DNA from: CBDATB01 sp965199745
GTDB taxonomy: Bacteria; Bacteroidota; Bacteroidia; Cytophagales; Flammeovirgaceae
Assembly (NCBI GenBank): GCA_965199745.1
Contig: CBDATB010000013.1
Location: 434,001-498,000 of the forward strand
Reading direction: 5' to 3'
DNA length: 64,000 bases
Part shown: positions 1 through 9,112 of the stretch, piece by piece
Position numbering within the stretch: position 1 is the first letter of the stretch
How the letters are laid out: each line of letters starts with the position of its first letter
Translations under genes and position numbers: made by a program
The notes under the pieces: model-generated
What the model was told of the DNA's origin: nothing
What the model saw: only the letters and a program-made list of their open reading frames with translations
Databases searched by the model: none

Positions 1-1
1 T

Positions 2-1522
2 ACTACGCAGGGGTTTGCTAATCATTTGCTGAAATCTTATGTAAATCAACACATCAGCGTGGCTGTCGCATATGACAGCCGCAATAACAGTACTGAATTC
101 TCTCGTGTGGCTGCAGAAATTTTTGCTGCCAATGGTATCAAAGTTTACCTCTTCGAGGCTTTACGTCCTACGCCAGAATTATCCTTTGCTATCAGATACT
201 TAAAGTGTCAGGGTGGGGTAGTAGTAACTGCTTCTCATAACCCTAAAGAGTACAGCGGCTATAAAGTGTATGGACGTGACGGTGCACAAATTATCCCACC
301 CGACGCTGAACACCTCATCGAAGAAGTCTCTCATATAGCCGATATCAACCAAATAAATTTTCGAGGAAGAAGAGAGGATTTGATAGAGCCTATAGGCGCA
401 GCTGTGGATGAAGTGTATTTGGCAGCCATAGAAAAATTATCACTTGCTCCCGAGGCTATTCGTTCGCATTGTGATCTAAAAATTGTTTTTACTTCTATAC
501 ACGGTACAGGTATTACTTTAGTACCAGATATATTAAAACGCTTTGGTTTTACACAAGTGTATGTAGTAAAAGAACAAGCCGAGCCAGATGGTAATTTCCC
601 TACCGTGGTGTACCCAAACCCTGAAGAAGCTGAAGCTTTGCATATGGCACTCGAAAAATCTAAACAGATCGATGCAGATATATTGCTTGGTACAGACCCA
701 GACTCCGACCGAGTAGGAATTGGTGTTAAGAACCATCGCGGAGATTTTCAACTGCTCAATGGCAACCAAACAGCTGTACTGCTTTTTTATTATCTCATTA
801 CGCGGCGCAAAGAAAAAGGCTTGACCTCTAGTAAAGATTTTATTGCTAAAACCATTGTCACCACTGAATTGATAGATAAAATGGCACAGCACAACGGTGT
901 GGCTTGCGAAAATACACTGACCGGATTTAAGTATATTGCCGCTTTGATTAGAAATTTTGCAGGTGAACGCAACTTTGTAGCTGGCTGCGAAGAAAGCTAC
1001 GGGTATATGATTGGCGACTTCGTTAGAGACAAAGATGCTATTAGTGCTGTAGCGATGATTTGCGAAATGGCAGCTTATGCCAAAAATAACCGTACTACAG
1101 TCTTTGACACACTCCTAGATATTTATGTCTCTTATGGTTTTTATAAGGAAAAACTCATGACCGTCACTAAAAAAGGTGAGCGGGGAGCAGAAGAAATACA
1201 AGCGATGATGATACACCTTAGAGAAAACCCGCCTATGTATATGAACGGCTCGCCTTTGGTTGAGCTCAGAGATTATTCTTGCTCTATAGCAAAGAATTTT
1301 GCTAAGCAGGCAGAAAAAATCATTGACCTACCATCTTCCAACGTCTTACAGTTTATTCTCGAAGATGGTAGTATTATTTCGGCAAGACCTTCAGGTACTG
1401 AGCCAAAGATTAAGTTTTATTTTAGTGTTAATGCCCCTTTGGTAAGTAAAGAACAATACGATGTAGTCGCTAATCAGTTAGATGAAAAAATTGAGCGAAT
1501 TATTCGTGATTTGGGACTGTAG
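2..1522 (+). CDS. Phosphoglucomutase/phosphomannomutase, 5'-truncated by the window edge
   Basis: Alpha-D-phosphohexomutase that interconverts hexose 1- and 6-phosphates, supplying sugar nucleotides in the cytoplasm. The frame is open to the first bases of the window (TTQGFANHLLKSY...), so the true start lies upstream. The TTG near base 26 is not a credible start because homology continues before it. All four family signatures are visible: the phosphoserine loop TASHNP, the metal loop DPDSDRVG, the sugar loop GCEESYGYMIGD and the C-terminal phosphate-binding RPSGTEPKIKFYF. About 506 residues are present; full-length family members are near 580. The exact sugar preference (glucose or mannose) cannot be read from sequence. 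It is followed by a terminator hairpin and a convergent gene. Family assignment is very secure. Confidence 0.95.
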   Translation, partial: TTQGFANHLLKSYVNQHISVAVAYDSRNNSTEFSRVAAEIFAANGIKVYLFEALRPTPELSFAIRYLKCQGGVVVTASHNPKEYSGYKVYGRDGAQIIPPDAEHLIEEVSHIADINQINFRGRREDLIEPIGAAVDEVYLAAIEKLSLAPEAIRSHCDLKIVFTSIHGTGITLVPDILKRFGFTQVYVVKEQAEPDGNFPTVVYPNPEEAEALHMALEKSKQIDADILLGTDPDSDRVGIGVKNHRGDFQLLNGNQTAVLLFYYLITRRKEKGLTSSKDFIAKTIVTTELIDKMAQHNGVACENTLTGFKYIAALIRNFAGERNFVAGCEESYGYMIGDFVRDKDAISAVAMICEMAAYAKNNRTTVFDTLLDIYVSYGFYKEKLMTVTKKGERGAEEIQAMMIHLRENPPMYMNGSPLVELRDYSCSIAKNFAKQAEKIIDLPSSNVLQFILEDGSIISARPSGTEPKIKFYFSVNAPLVSKEQYDVVANQLDEKIERIIRDLGL

Positions 1523-1535
1523 TTTAAGCAGGGAT

Positions 1536-1572
1536 AAAGCTCAGCAAAATATCTCTCTGAGCTTTGTTTTTT
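1536..1572 (+). terminator. Rho-independent terminator after the phosphohexomutase gene
   Basis: A 9-bp perfect inverted repeat (AAAGCTCAG / CTGAGCTTT) with a 12-nt loop is followed by G and six T. The T-run overlaps the stop codon of the convergent lipoprotein gene. Only the plus-strand orientation has a T-tract, so it serves the phosphohexomutase transcript. Confidence 0.8.
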
Positions 1573-2443
1573 ATGGCTTTTCGCCTGTCAGCAAAAACTC
1601 AATTATTTTTCTTGCATTTGCTGGGCTGATATTATGCCCAATATTTTCGTCAAAAATATACAGTGCATTTTTACTATTTAAGAAACTGAGTTCTTCGGCA
1701 GTAGGCCTGCCCACGGATCTGTCTTTTCCACCGAAGTAAAAAAGTATTTTGTCTTGGCTCAGTTCTATTTCTTTGAGTAACTCGGTATAGTGGTTTTGTC
1801 CTAATGCTGCGGCAAATTTCGCCAAACTAGCGAAGTTTTCTCCTTCCAGGTTTTGTTGTGAGATAGTAACGCCATCACTTTCAAAACTAACAGGAATCCC
1901 TCTGCTGAAACTCCTCCATACTTCTTCGGTCATATCTAAGCGACCTCCTCCGAGGAAAGCTCTGTCAAATTTCATTTCTTGCCGTACCAAAAGATCTTCA
2001 ATAACAAAAAAACCATAAGAATAGCCCCAAATGAGTACCGTATTATTTTCAGCTTTGAAATGTTCTACTACTTTCTGTAGCATAGCTGCACTTTGTATTG
2101 CTTCCAGCGTGATTTGCTCGAAGCTCAGGTTTGTATTGAGTACACTTTCGTTAAAAGTTTGCACTTGATGGACTAAATACATCTGATACCTTGAGGCTAA
2201 TGATTTATCTCCTGTTGTTTGAATTGCTTCTTCGGCATCAACCAAGGCTGCCATCGGACCGCCTTGCACAACGAGTATCACCGTATCTGGTGCTAGGCTG
2301 CTGCCTTCAGAAATATTTTTTATTAGCTCAGTGGCATCATCAGGAATAGTTGTTGGTATATAAACCGGCTCGGACTCAGCATCATTTGACTTACAAGAGT
2401 ACATTAAAAGAACTACCAATAAGGCATAAACGAAGTTTTTCAT
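1571..2443 (-). CDS. Lipoprotein with alpha/beta-hydrolase fold
   Basis: 290-residue predicted lipoprotein. The N-terminus MKNFVYALLVVLLMYSC carries a signal peptidase II lipobox ending at Cys17, followed by an acidic stretch (KSNDAESE). The core looks like an alpha/beta hydrolase: beta-strand plus oxyanion region VILVVQGGP, a nucleophile elbow GYSYG (Ser as nucleophile), an acid-loop candidate YFGGKDRSVG and a late His in DENIGHN. Substrate is unknown; esterase or peptidase activity would fit. It probably sits in the inner leaflet of the outer membrane or at the surface. It is monocistronic between a convergent mutase gene and a same-strand barrel gene 226 bp upstream. The lipoprotein call is strong and the hydrolase call is good. 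Confidence 0.75.
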   Translation of the reverse strand: MKNFVYALLVVLLMYSCKSNDAESEPVYIPTTIPDDATELIKNISEGSSLAPDTVILVVQGGPMAALVDAEEAIQTTGDKSLASRYQMYLVHQVQTFNESVLNTNLSFEQITLEAIQSAAMLQKVVEHFKAENNTVLIWGYSYGFFVIEDLLVRQEMKFDRAFLGGGRLDMTEEVWRSFSRGIPVSFESDGVTISQQNLEGENFASLAKFAAALGQNHYTELLKEIELSQDKILFYFGGKDRSVGRPTAEELSFLNSKNALYIFDENIGHNISPANARKIIEFLLTGEKP

Positions 2444-2669
2444 AATATTTATTTTTATTGTGAATTAAGATTAGTCAACTACTAGTAGAAGTAAATTCAT
2501 ATATACGGGCAATAAATACATACAGGAATATACCTCTCAATACATCTGCACAAAGCACAAAGATAATGCATATTCTTTATAATTGGTTCATACCTTTACT
2601 AATTTCTGTTGTGTCTTCTTGTTGGTATATGTAACAGAAGGGCTATTGAGCAGTCTTTGGGACGGTGGC

Positions 2670-3956
2670 TTAAAAATATTGCCCAATACCGATAACCAGC
2701 CCACTGCTAGATCCATTGACATCTGCACCGTAGTCTATCCGCAATACGGCATCGTAGGTTTTTTTATAAATAAACCTCAACCCTGCTCCTACATACTGGC
2801 GAAGGCTCGCTTTTTGTACTAACTCCTTGAACGATCCTCCTGCCGACCGCCAAGTGCCATTATCGGAAAACACTACACCTTGAATAGCACCGAAGTGATT
2901 TTCAAACAAGGTTTGCCTATACTCCATGTTCAGCAGCAGTTCAGCGGTTCCTCTGGCAACCCGATTGCCCGATCCGCGAATATTTACATGACTATCAACT
3001 ACAAAAGGTGTGAAGGCAGTAGCCTCGTTTGTAGACAAGCCCAGGCTTATTCGAATGGCGAAGTTACCTTTTTTTCCGATGCGTTTAAAGTATTTGAAGT
3101 CATTTATTACTTTGATAAAATTTTCTCTTTGTCCCGAATTACCTGCAGGTTCAGGAGTAAATATATACTCTGCCTGAGTACTATGCGCATAGCCCGAAAG
3201 GTAGAAGTAATGGTGGTTAATATGTCGGCTTGTATAGTGTATTTTTGTTAGTATTTTATTCTTGTCTATTCTTTTAGGTCCCAGCAGTTGATTTTCTCCC
3301 TCGCGTTTATTGATATTTTCGTAAAAGTAACCCTTAGTGAATTCTATGCGATGATTGTGGCTAGCTTGGTACATGCCGGTTAACTCCATACTGTGTATAT
3401 CATAATTATAACTAACGCTCTGTCCTTGAAAGTATAGCGGCTCTATCGTAGCCCAGCTTTTGAGTGCTATTCCGTAACCCCATTTGCTATTATTGACGTA
3501 AGGTGTGCGATAGCTCAGATATAGTGAATGCCTGTCGTAATATCTGTAAAGAATAATCATTTCGATACCTGTGCCAAAAGCATTAATATCGTTGAATCCT
3601 AGCTCTGTCCAGAAATTTTCCTTAATGGCACCAAAACCGATAATAGGTAGCGAGGTAATACGTTCTTCGCATGCGAAAACAACATAATTGCTATCGTTTT
3701 GGGTTTCTATCCGATAGGTTACATTAGCTAATATGGATAAGTTTTTGAGTTGCTGTACGTCAAAAGCCAAAGCAGCCGAATCTAAGCTACTGGGGGGGTG
3801 GGTGCTGATAAATCGAAGTAAATATTCTTTTTGTGTTCTTTTTAAACCTTCAAACCGAATAGCATCGATTTGCATTTGCGCGCAAGTGGGTATAACTTGT
3901 ATCCAACAAGTTAAGAATAGTAGACTGTAAAAACAAATATTACTTATTTTTTGCAT
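2670..3956 (-). CDS. BamA/TamA-like outer-membrane beta-barrel protein
   Basis: 428 residues with an N-terminal signal peptide ending at CAQ. One POTRA-like segment follows at about residues 28-105 (IDAIRFEGLKRTQKEYLLRFI, then repeated strand-helix pattern). The rest is alternating aromatic/polar strands typical of an Omp85-superfamily barrel, ending in IGIGQYF with the C-terminal Phe used as an insertion signal. A single POTRA makes it much smaller than BamA, so it is an accessory Omp85 member (TamA/ShlB/surface-antigen type), not the essential assembly factor. Cargo is unknown. The ATG start places the signal peptide properly. Confidence 0.75.
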   Translation of the reverse strand: MQKISNICFYSLLFLTCWIQVIPTCAQMQIDAIRFEGLKRTQKEYLLRFISTHPPSSLDSAALAFDVQQLKNLSILANVTYRIETQNDSNYVVFACEERITSLPIIGFGAIKENFWTELGFNDINAFGTGIEMIILYRYYDRHSLYLSYRTPYVNNSKWGYGIALKSWATIEPLYFQGQSVSYNYDIHSMELTGMYQASHNHRIEFTKGYFYENINKREGENQLLGPKRIDKNKILTKIHYTSRHINHHYFYLSGYAHSTQAEYIFTPEPAGNSGQRENFIKVINDFKYFKRIGKKGNFAIRISLGLSTNEATAFTPFVVDSHVNIRGSGNRVARGTAELLLNMEYRQTLFENHFGAIQGVVFSDNGTWRSAGGSFKELVQKASLRQYVGAGLRFIYKKTYDAVLRIDYGADVNGSSSGLVIGIGQYF

Positions 3957-3990
3957 AAGTTTGTCTTAACTGTTAGGTGATGCGAATCGA

Positions 3991-4083
3991 ATGCGTTTTC
4001 AGCAAGGTAAAGGTATTTCTATCTCGTCTCTGATTTTTACCACCATAATTATGGCACTCTTAGCCTGGTTCTCAATCAAATAA
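3991..4083 (+). CDS. Possible 30-residue single-pass membrane peptide
   Basis: A short open frame starting MRFQQGKGISIS and continuing with about 16 hydrophobic residues (LIFTTIIMALLAWFSI) before a final Lys and stop. It reads as a basic N-terminus plus one membrane helix. It sits in the otherwise empty 174 bp between a divergent barrel gene and the GlmU-like gene, 47 bp upstream of the latter. No clear ribosome-binding site is visible. The hydrophobic pattern argues for a real peptide, but AT-rich DNA produces such frames by chance. Confidence 0.4.
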   Translation: MRFQQGKGISISSLIFTTIIMALLAWFSIK

Positions 4084-4130
4084 ACAGACAGCTGAAGTTT
4101 CCGAAAAGTTGAAAGGTTAATAAAAAAAAT

Positions 4131-5339
4131 ATGCACTTAATACTATTTGATACACCGCAGTATACACTCAGCTTGAGACCATTTACTTTTACAAGACCTG
4201 TAGCAGCCATTAGAGTGGGTATATGGACAATAGCTCAAAAGTGGCAATATCATTTGCAAGCCGACAGTTTAGGCTTTCTCACGGCAGCCTACCTCGCTAC
4301 CAAATTCCCGAAAAATTATACAGGTGCTCAAACAGTCTTCATCAACGGTGCTTTGTGTCCCGATGCAGAACTAAAGCGAGCAGTACAGCAACTGAAAAAT
4401 GGCGAGGTTTTAACCAGTGGGGACAGCGTTGTTGCCCTAAAAACTAGAGAGCAACTGGCAAATTTTTCGGATTTTTTACAAGTTGTCCGCACGGCCCGAA
4501 AGAAATATTATACCTCTCCTTGTGCATGGATAGATAGACCTCAACAGATATTTAAACAAAACGGTACAGAAATTGTCAAAGATTTTGCGTGCCTGTCTCA
4601 GGGTAAGCAATCTGAAAAAATTTCGGACAAGCACACGCGCATCTATCACGAGTCTAACATCTTTGTAGCCAAAGGTGTTAGTATACATGCTGCTACACTC
4701 AATGCAGAACACGGCCCTATTTATCTGGCTGCAGGAGTTACTATTGAAGAAGGAAGTGTCCTCAAGGGACCTGTTGCTATAGGGGAAGGGACTGTAGTGA
4801 ATATTGGTGCTAAAATCAGGGCTAATACTACCATAGGTCCTCATTGTAAGGTGGGAGGAGAAATTAATAATACGGTCTTTATGGGTTACAGCAATAAGGC
4901 ACATGACGGCTTTTTAAGTAATTCAGTGATAGGAGAGTGGTGTAATCTTGGGGCTGACACTAATAGCTCTAATCTGAAAAATAATTACTCAAACGTAAGG
5001 GTATGGAGCTATGCCTCTCAGGCTTTTATCGATAGCGGCGAAATGTTCTTAGGTCTTCTGATGGCAGATTATTGCAGGTGTGGCATCAATACGATGTTTA
5101 ACACCGGCACCCTAGTAGGGGTAGGGGCTACTATTTTTGGCAGTGGTTTTCCACCTAAATTCATTCCTTCTTTTTGCTGGGGCGGTACCAGCGGTTTCGA
5201 TACAGTAAAATTAATAGCATTGTTTGAAACTAACCGTAAAGCTATGCAACGGCGCAAGCAATCTTTTGGTGTACAAGATGAAGCTATATTGCAAAAAGTT
5301 TTTGAGATGACAGCCGGTCATAGAAAAATCGTTTTATAA
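4131..5339 (+). CDS. GlmU-family sugar nucleotidyltransferase-related protein
   Basis: 402-residue cytoplasmic protein of the Bacteroidota GlmU-like family. The N-terminal part (LILFDTPQ...LRPFTFTRPVAAIRVGIWTI) resembles a degenerate nucleotidyltransferase domain and lacks the canonical GlmU pyrophosphorylase signature. The C-terminal half (about residues 190-350) is a left-handed beta-helix with hexapeptide repeats (AAGVTIEEGSVLKGPVAIGEGTVVNIGAKI), as in acyltransferases, including GCNTMFNTG-like turns. The family is usually annotated as a putative sugar nucleotidyltransferase, and its real substrate is not established. Start ATG follows an A-rich leader. It is 21 bp upstream of the next gene, so the two may be cotranscribed. 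Confidence 0.8.
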   Translation: MHLILFDTPQYTLSLRPFTFTRPVAAIRVGIWTIAQKWQYHLQADSLGFLTAAYLATKFPKNYTGAQTVFINGALCPDAELKRAVQQLKNGEVLTSGDSVVALKTREQLANFSDFLQVVRTARKKYYTSPCAWIDRPQQIFKQNGTEIVKDFACLSQGKQSEKISDKHTRIYHESNIFVAKGVSIHAATLNAEHGPIYLAAGVTIEEGSVLKGPVAIGEGTVVNIGAKIRANTTIGPHCKVGGEINNTVFMGYSNKAHDGFLSNSVIGEWCNLGADTNSSNLKNNYSNVRVWSYASQAFIDSGEMFLGLLMADYCRCGINTMFNTGTLVGVGATIFGSGFPPKFIPSFCWGGTSGFDTVKLIALFETNRKAMQRRKQSFGVQDEAILQKVFEMTAGHRKIVL

Positions 5340-5360
5340 AAAAATTACGAATATATAAAG

Positions 5361-7397
5361 ATGCAAAGAATGTGTCATAAATACCTTACATATCATATCA
5401 TAGCCTTTGTGTTGTTATATGTAAAACTACAAGCACAAAATAAAAATGTTCCTTTTGATAAATCTTTATTTAAAAACAAAAAAGAACACTTTAAAAAAGC
5501 ACTCACTAACTTCAAGAGAGGTAACGTCTTATATGAGGAGACGCACTACAAAGATGCTTTGTACTTTTATTTGAAAGTACAAAACTTTAATCCTAAAAAT
5601 GACCTACTCAACTTTAAAATAGGCGATATTTATTTGAGAACGGGTCAACCTGAAAAAGCAAAACCCTACCTTGAAACCGCTTGGCTTTTGTCCGAGAAAA
5701 ATAACCCACAAATGATTTACGCTTTGGCACGCGTCTATCACCTGCACTCCGAGTGGGTTAAGGCAATTGATGGCTATAATCAATATATAGGTATGCTGGA
5801 AACAGGTCGTAAAAGCCGAGAAAAGCGACTGAAAGCCCAAAAATTGATTGCGAATTGTGAAGCTGGAAAAATGATTACCCGTCGTTTTACTACCGTAGTT
5901 ACTCCTTTAGGACGAAGTATTAATTCTCGTGAAGATGATTATAGTCCAGTAGTCAACAGCGAGGAAAATATTTTATTTTTTACTTCCCGGCGTGTCGGTG
6001 TCACCGGCTTGTATCGCGATGAATCAGGTGATTATTACGAGGATATATTTATGGCGGTTAAAAAAGATAGTGTATGGAGAAGGGCGGTAAATCTTCACCG
6101 AGATATTAACTCTTCAGGGCATGATGCAGTTGCAGGAATTGCACGCAATGGAAGAATGGTTTTTATTTATAGAGGTACAAATAACGGCGATATTTATTTT
6201 TCTAAAAAAGCTAAAAAACAAAAATGGACAAAACTAGAACGCTTACCCAAACCGGTCAACACAAAATATAGAGAAACCTCGGCTGCTTTTTCTCCTGAAC
6301 GAAAAATACTGTATTTTGTTAGCGATAGAAAAAATAATAGCTTTGGCGGTTTGGACATATTTACGATTAGAAAAACTTCAAAAGGTTGGGGACAGCTAAA
6401 AAATATTGGAAATCAGATTAATACACCCGAAGATGAAGACGGTGTGTTTTTGGCAAATGATGGCAAAACACTTTATTTCAGCTCAAAAGGGCATAATAGT
6501 ATTGGAGGATACGATTTATTTAAGTCTGAATGGGTAAATGGCACCTGGACAAAAGCTAAAAATGTCGGTATCCCTATCAGTACGCCTACCGACGATTTGT
6601 ATATATCCGTAAGTGATGATGGTAAAAGAATATATAGAATGCTGGTTGCTAGCAACAAAACAAATACTAGCAAAGACCTTTACATGGTTGAAATAACTGG
6701 TCAAGAGGATATTCCTGTGCAGCAAATCGAAACAGATTCTGTTGCCGATCAAGTTTTTGCTGTTAATATAGCTAACGGATTATCGACTGACAAGCTGAAA
6801 AATACAAAAAAAATTCTCCCTATTGCCAAAAATGAAAAACCCAGACAGAAAAATATCCCTTCTGAAGAAGAAGTTCATGAGTACGGCAGCCAAAAAATAA
6901 CAGATAATAAAAAATCTGCCGAACTACCCACAAAAGATAATGAAGAGACAAGCTTGACAGGGTCAGAATCATTTTTGCAAACAGCTAAGAAAGAAAAGCA
7001 AAAGCTACAGCTTACAGAGATAAAAAGTGCAAAATATGGTATTTCTCTTGACGAAGAAAATATACAATTACCTATTATCTTATTTAACTTCGGTGAGTAT
7101 ACTATTGATAAAGTAGGTAAGCAACAGATTAGGCTGCTTGCGAGAGAAATGAAAGTCTACCCCGATATTCATTTGAGTGTATCGGGTTATACCGATTCTG
7201 TTGGGGATGTGCTTTATAATCTGCAATTGTCGAAAAACAGAGCTAAAGCCGTATTTAACGAGCTAGTTCGGTTAGGAGTAGAGAGCAAGCGTCTAAGGCA
7301 TAAAGGATATGGCGAAGAAGATATTTCTTATGCTAATGATAACGACCAAAATAGGCGTTTGAATAGGTGTGTTGTTTTTGTAATTAATGAGAAATGA
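5361..7397 (+). CDS. TPR / PD40 beta-propeller / OmpA-domain envelope protein
   Basis: 678 residues with a signal peptide (cleavage near LQA-QNK). Domains in order: TPR-like helices (about 35-165), a PD40/WD40-like propeller (about 185-450, repeating blades such as ILFFTSRR, ILYFVSDRKNNSFGGLDIF, TLYFSSKGHNSIGGYDLF), a low-complexity Lys/Glu linker (about 460-560) and a C-terminal OmpA peptidoglycan-binding domain. The OmpA domain keeps the diaminopimelate-binding Asp (GYTDSVGD) and Arg (NRRLNRCV). The architecture is shared with the T9SS-associated PorE and its paralogs, so a periplasmic role anchoring an outer-membrane complex to peptidoglycan is likely. It lacks the carboxypeptidase-regulatory domain seen in the second paralog at 51.5 kb. 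The NfeD-family gene follows 39 bp later. Confidence 0.85.
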   Translation: MQRMCHKYLTYHIIAFVLLYVKLQAQNKNVPFDKSLFKNKKEHFKKALTNFKRGNVLYEETHYKDALYFYLKVQNFNPKNDLLNFKIGDIYLRTGQPEKAKPYLETAWLLSEKNNPQMIYALARVYHLHSEWVKAIDGYNQYIGMLETGRKSREKRLKAQKLIANCEAGKMITRRFTTVVTPLGRSINSREDDYSPVVNSEENILFFTSRRVGVTGLYRDESGDYYEDIFMAVKKDSVWRRAVNLHRDINSSGHDAVAGIARNGRMVFIYRGTNNGDIYFSKKAKKQKWTKLERLPKPVNTKYRETSAAFSPERKILYFVSDRKNNSFGGLDIFTIRKTSKGWGQLKNIGNQINTPEDEDGVFLANDGKTLYFSSKGHNSIGGYDLFKSEWVNGTWTKAKNVGIPISTPTDDLYISVSDDGKRIYRMLVASNKTNTSKDLYMVEITGQEDIPVQQIETDSVADQVFAVNIANGLSTDKLKNTKKILPIAKNEKPRQKNIPSEEEVHEYGSQKITDNKKSAELPTKDNEETSLTGSESFLQTAKKEKQKLQLTEIKSAKYGISLDEENIQLPIILFNFGEYTIDKVGKQQIRLLAREMKVYPDIHLSVSGYTDSVGDVLYNLQLSKNRAKAVFNELVRLGVESKRLRHKGYGEEDISYANDNDQNRRLNRCVVFVINEK

Positions 7398-7436
7398 TAT
7401 TTATGAAAATGAATATTTACGATAAATTGATTAGTT

Positions 7437-8789
7437 ATGAAAATAATTGTTTGTAAAGTGAGTTTATTACTTACGATGTGCTTAATTTTTTTGAGAGCTG
7501 CTCATGCGCAAGAGCGTGTTTTTAAAATGGAAATTAAAGCTACAATCGACCCGCGCAGCAGTAGGTATGTCCGTATGGCTTTGGAAGAAGCAGTAGAAAC
7601 AGAGGCAGACTATGTTCTCATTGAAATGGATACTTATGGAGGTGCAGTGGATGATGCTGATAAAATAAGAACTAATATCTTGGATTTTGAAAAGCCTATA
7701 TTTGTTTTTATCAATAAAAATGCAGCCTCTGCTGGCGCACTTATTTCTATTGCCTGTGATAGTATTTATATGAATGAAGGTGCTAATATAGGGGCTGCGA
7801 CGGTAGTAAATGGTCTTGATGGTGCCAAAGCACCCGATAAATACCAGTCGTATTTTCGTTCTATTATGCGTTCGACTGCTGAAGCCAAGGGTAGAAACAC
7901 CCAAATTGCCCAAGCTATGGTAGATGAAAATTTGGAAGTGGAAGGGGTTAGCATCAAAGGACAAGTAATTACTTTTACTACTTCAGAAGCTATCAAGAAT
8001 GACTTTTGTGAAGGTAAAGTGAGTAGTGTTGAAGATATTCTTAATTTAAACGGTATAGAAGACTATGAATTAATTGAGTACAATATTTCGCAAACAGAAA
8101 AAATAATTACTTGGTTTTTAAACCCTGTCGTTAGCAGTGTTTTAATTTTAGTGATATTAGGGGGTATTTATTTTGAATTACAAACGCCTGGTGTTGGTTT
8201 TCCTTTGGTAGCTGCAATAGTGGCAGCACTTTTGTATTTTGTACCCTATTATTTGAACGGATTAGCAGAAAACTGGGAGATAATTATGTTTGTCATAGGT
8301 ATACTATTTATTAGTGCAGAGGTATTTGTTATTCCGGGCTTCGGCGTGGTAGGTATTATAGGTATTATGTTGACCTTTTCCTCTTTTACATTAGTAATGC
8401 TCAATAATGATTGGTTTGACTTCTCGCAGGTTCAAATGCCCGATTTTACTAAGGCTTTATCTGTTTCTTTTGGGGGTGGATTTGGGGCAGTGATCTTAGT
8501 TTTACTAGGACTGTCCCGCTTGTCGCAATCAAAGATTTTGGCAAAAATAGCACTGACAGAAACTTTAGACAAACGAGCTGGCTATGTATCTGATTTTCGC
8601 CAAGAAGATTTGACGGGCATGCAGGGTATCGCTCATACAGTATTGAGACCAAGTGGTAAAGTGATGATAAATAACGAAATATACGATGCTACTACCAGGG
8701 GAGAATATCTTGATAAAGGGGAGGATATTGTTGTGTCTTCTTACAAGGGCAGCATAATGCGGGTGAAGAAGCAACCTCCCATCAGCTAG
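7437..8789 (+). CDS. NfeD-family protein with ClpP-class serine protease domain
   Basis: 450-residue membrane protein of the long NfeD type. After a signal peptide (AHAQ) comes a ClpP/crotonase-fold protease domain (about 28-215) with the nucleophile motif NKNAASAGALISIACD. Four to five membrane segments follow (about 220-360), then a C-terminal OB-fold NfeD domain (about 375-450). Family members act as membrane proteases or as partners of stomatin/flotillin proteins, and work next to the membrane. No stomatin-like gene is adjacent here. Active-site Ser is present in SAGA; the general-base Lys was not located with certainty. Confidence 0.85.
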   Translation: MKIIVCKVSLLLTMCLIFLRAAHAQERVFKMEIKATIDPRSSRYVRMALEEAVETEADYVLIEMDTYGGAVDDADKIRTNILDFEKPIFVFINKNAASAGALISIACDSIYMNEGANIGAATVVNGLDGAKAPDKYQSYFRSIMRSTAEAKGRNTQIAQAMVDENLEVEGVSIKGQVITFTTSEAIKNDFCEGKVSSVEDILNLNGIEDYELIEYNISQTEKIITWFLNPVVSSVLILVILGGIYFELQTPGVGFPLVAAIVAALLYFVPYYLNGLAENWEIIMFVIGILFISAEVFVIPGFGVVGIIGIMLTFSSFTLVMLNNDWFDFSQVQMPDFTKALSVSFGGGFGAVILVLLGLSRLSQSKILAKIALTETLDKRAGYVSDFRQEDLTGMQGIAHTVLRPSGKVMINNEIYDATTRGEYLDKGEDIVVSSYKGSIMRVKKQPPIS

Positions 8790-8870
8790 TATTTTATCCA
8801 AAATGTAAATTTTATATTTCAAGCAGCTTTTTTACTCTTATCTGTGTCCTTTATTTTATTGAGGCGAAGC

Positions 8871-9036
8871 ACAAATAGGTTGCCTGGTTGCGCAACGCAA
8901 TCGGATACTAAAACAAAGACGCGGTGCAGCCTCACCACTGGGTAAGTCTGCGAACCCTAAAACTCAACCCGTTTGGGTGGGTAGTTCTTATTAGACAGCC
9001 CAGGTAATTTGTAAGCCACTTTCCGAAGTGTTTTTT
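8871..9036 (+). ncRNA. Candidate structured RNA of unrecognised class, with terminator-like end
   Basis: Between the NfeD gene and the TonB receptor gene lies a compact foldable segment. A closing helix pairs 8871-8876 with 9007-9012 and 8881-8887 with 9000-9006 (TGCCTGG / CCAGGTA). Inside are a hairpin TTGCG-CAA-CGCAA (8888-8900), a stem GGTGCAG (8923-8929) with CTGC..ACC (8948-8956) and a hairpin AACT..ACCC-GTTT-GGGT..AGTT (8961-8986). A CACTT-TCCG-AAGTG hairpin plus six T follows (9017-9036). This multibranch junction resembles a riboswitch or trans-acting RNA. I could not match it to cobalamin, TPP, SAM, FMN, 6S, SRP, tmRNA or RNase P consensus motifs. Confidence 0.5.
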
Positions 9037-9049
9037 GGTGTGCTTGTAA

Positions 9050-9084
9050 GTGAGCTGGTAATTGTATTACCAGCCCACTTTCTC
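9050..9084 (+). terminator. Strong hairpin upstream of the TonB receptor gene
   Basis: A 9-bp perfect stem GCTGGTAAT-TGT-ATTACCAGC, extended by GTG/CAC, is followed by a pyrimidine tract (TTTCTCTCT) lacking a pure T-run. It ends about 30 bp before the receptor start, so it could be a second terminator, an attenuator or a 5'-UTR stabilising hairpin. Confidence 0.5.
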
Positions 9085-9112
9085 TCTAAAAATATACACT
9101 GTTATTTTGTAA

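Noticed and set aside
2558..2565. Minus-strand -7 box (TATCTTTG) before the hydrolase lipoprotein gene
   Set aside because: Matches TAnnTTTG, but there is no -33 element at the right distance, so it is too weak to list.
8871..9012. Cobalamin riboswitch before the TonB receptor
   Set aside because: A CACCACTGG segment resembles the B12-box end, but the GGGAA and GGTG..AA..CC core elements are absent.
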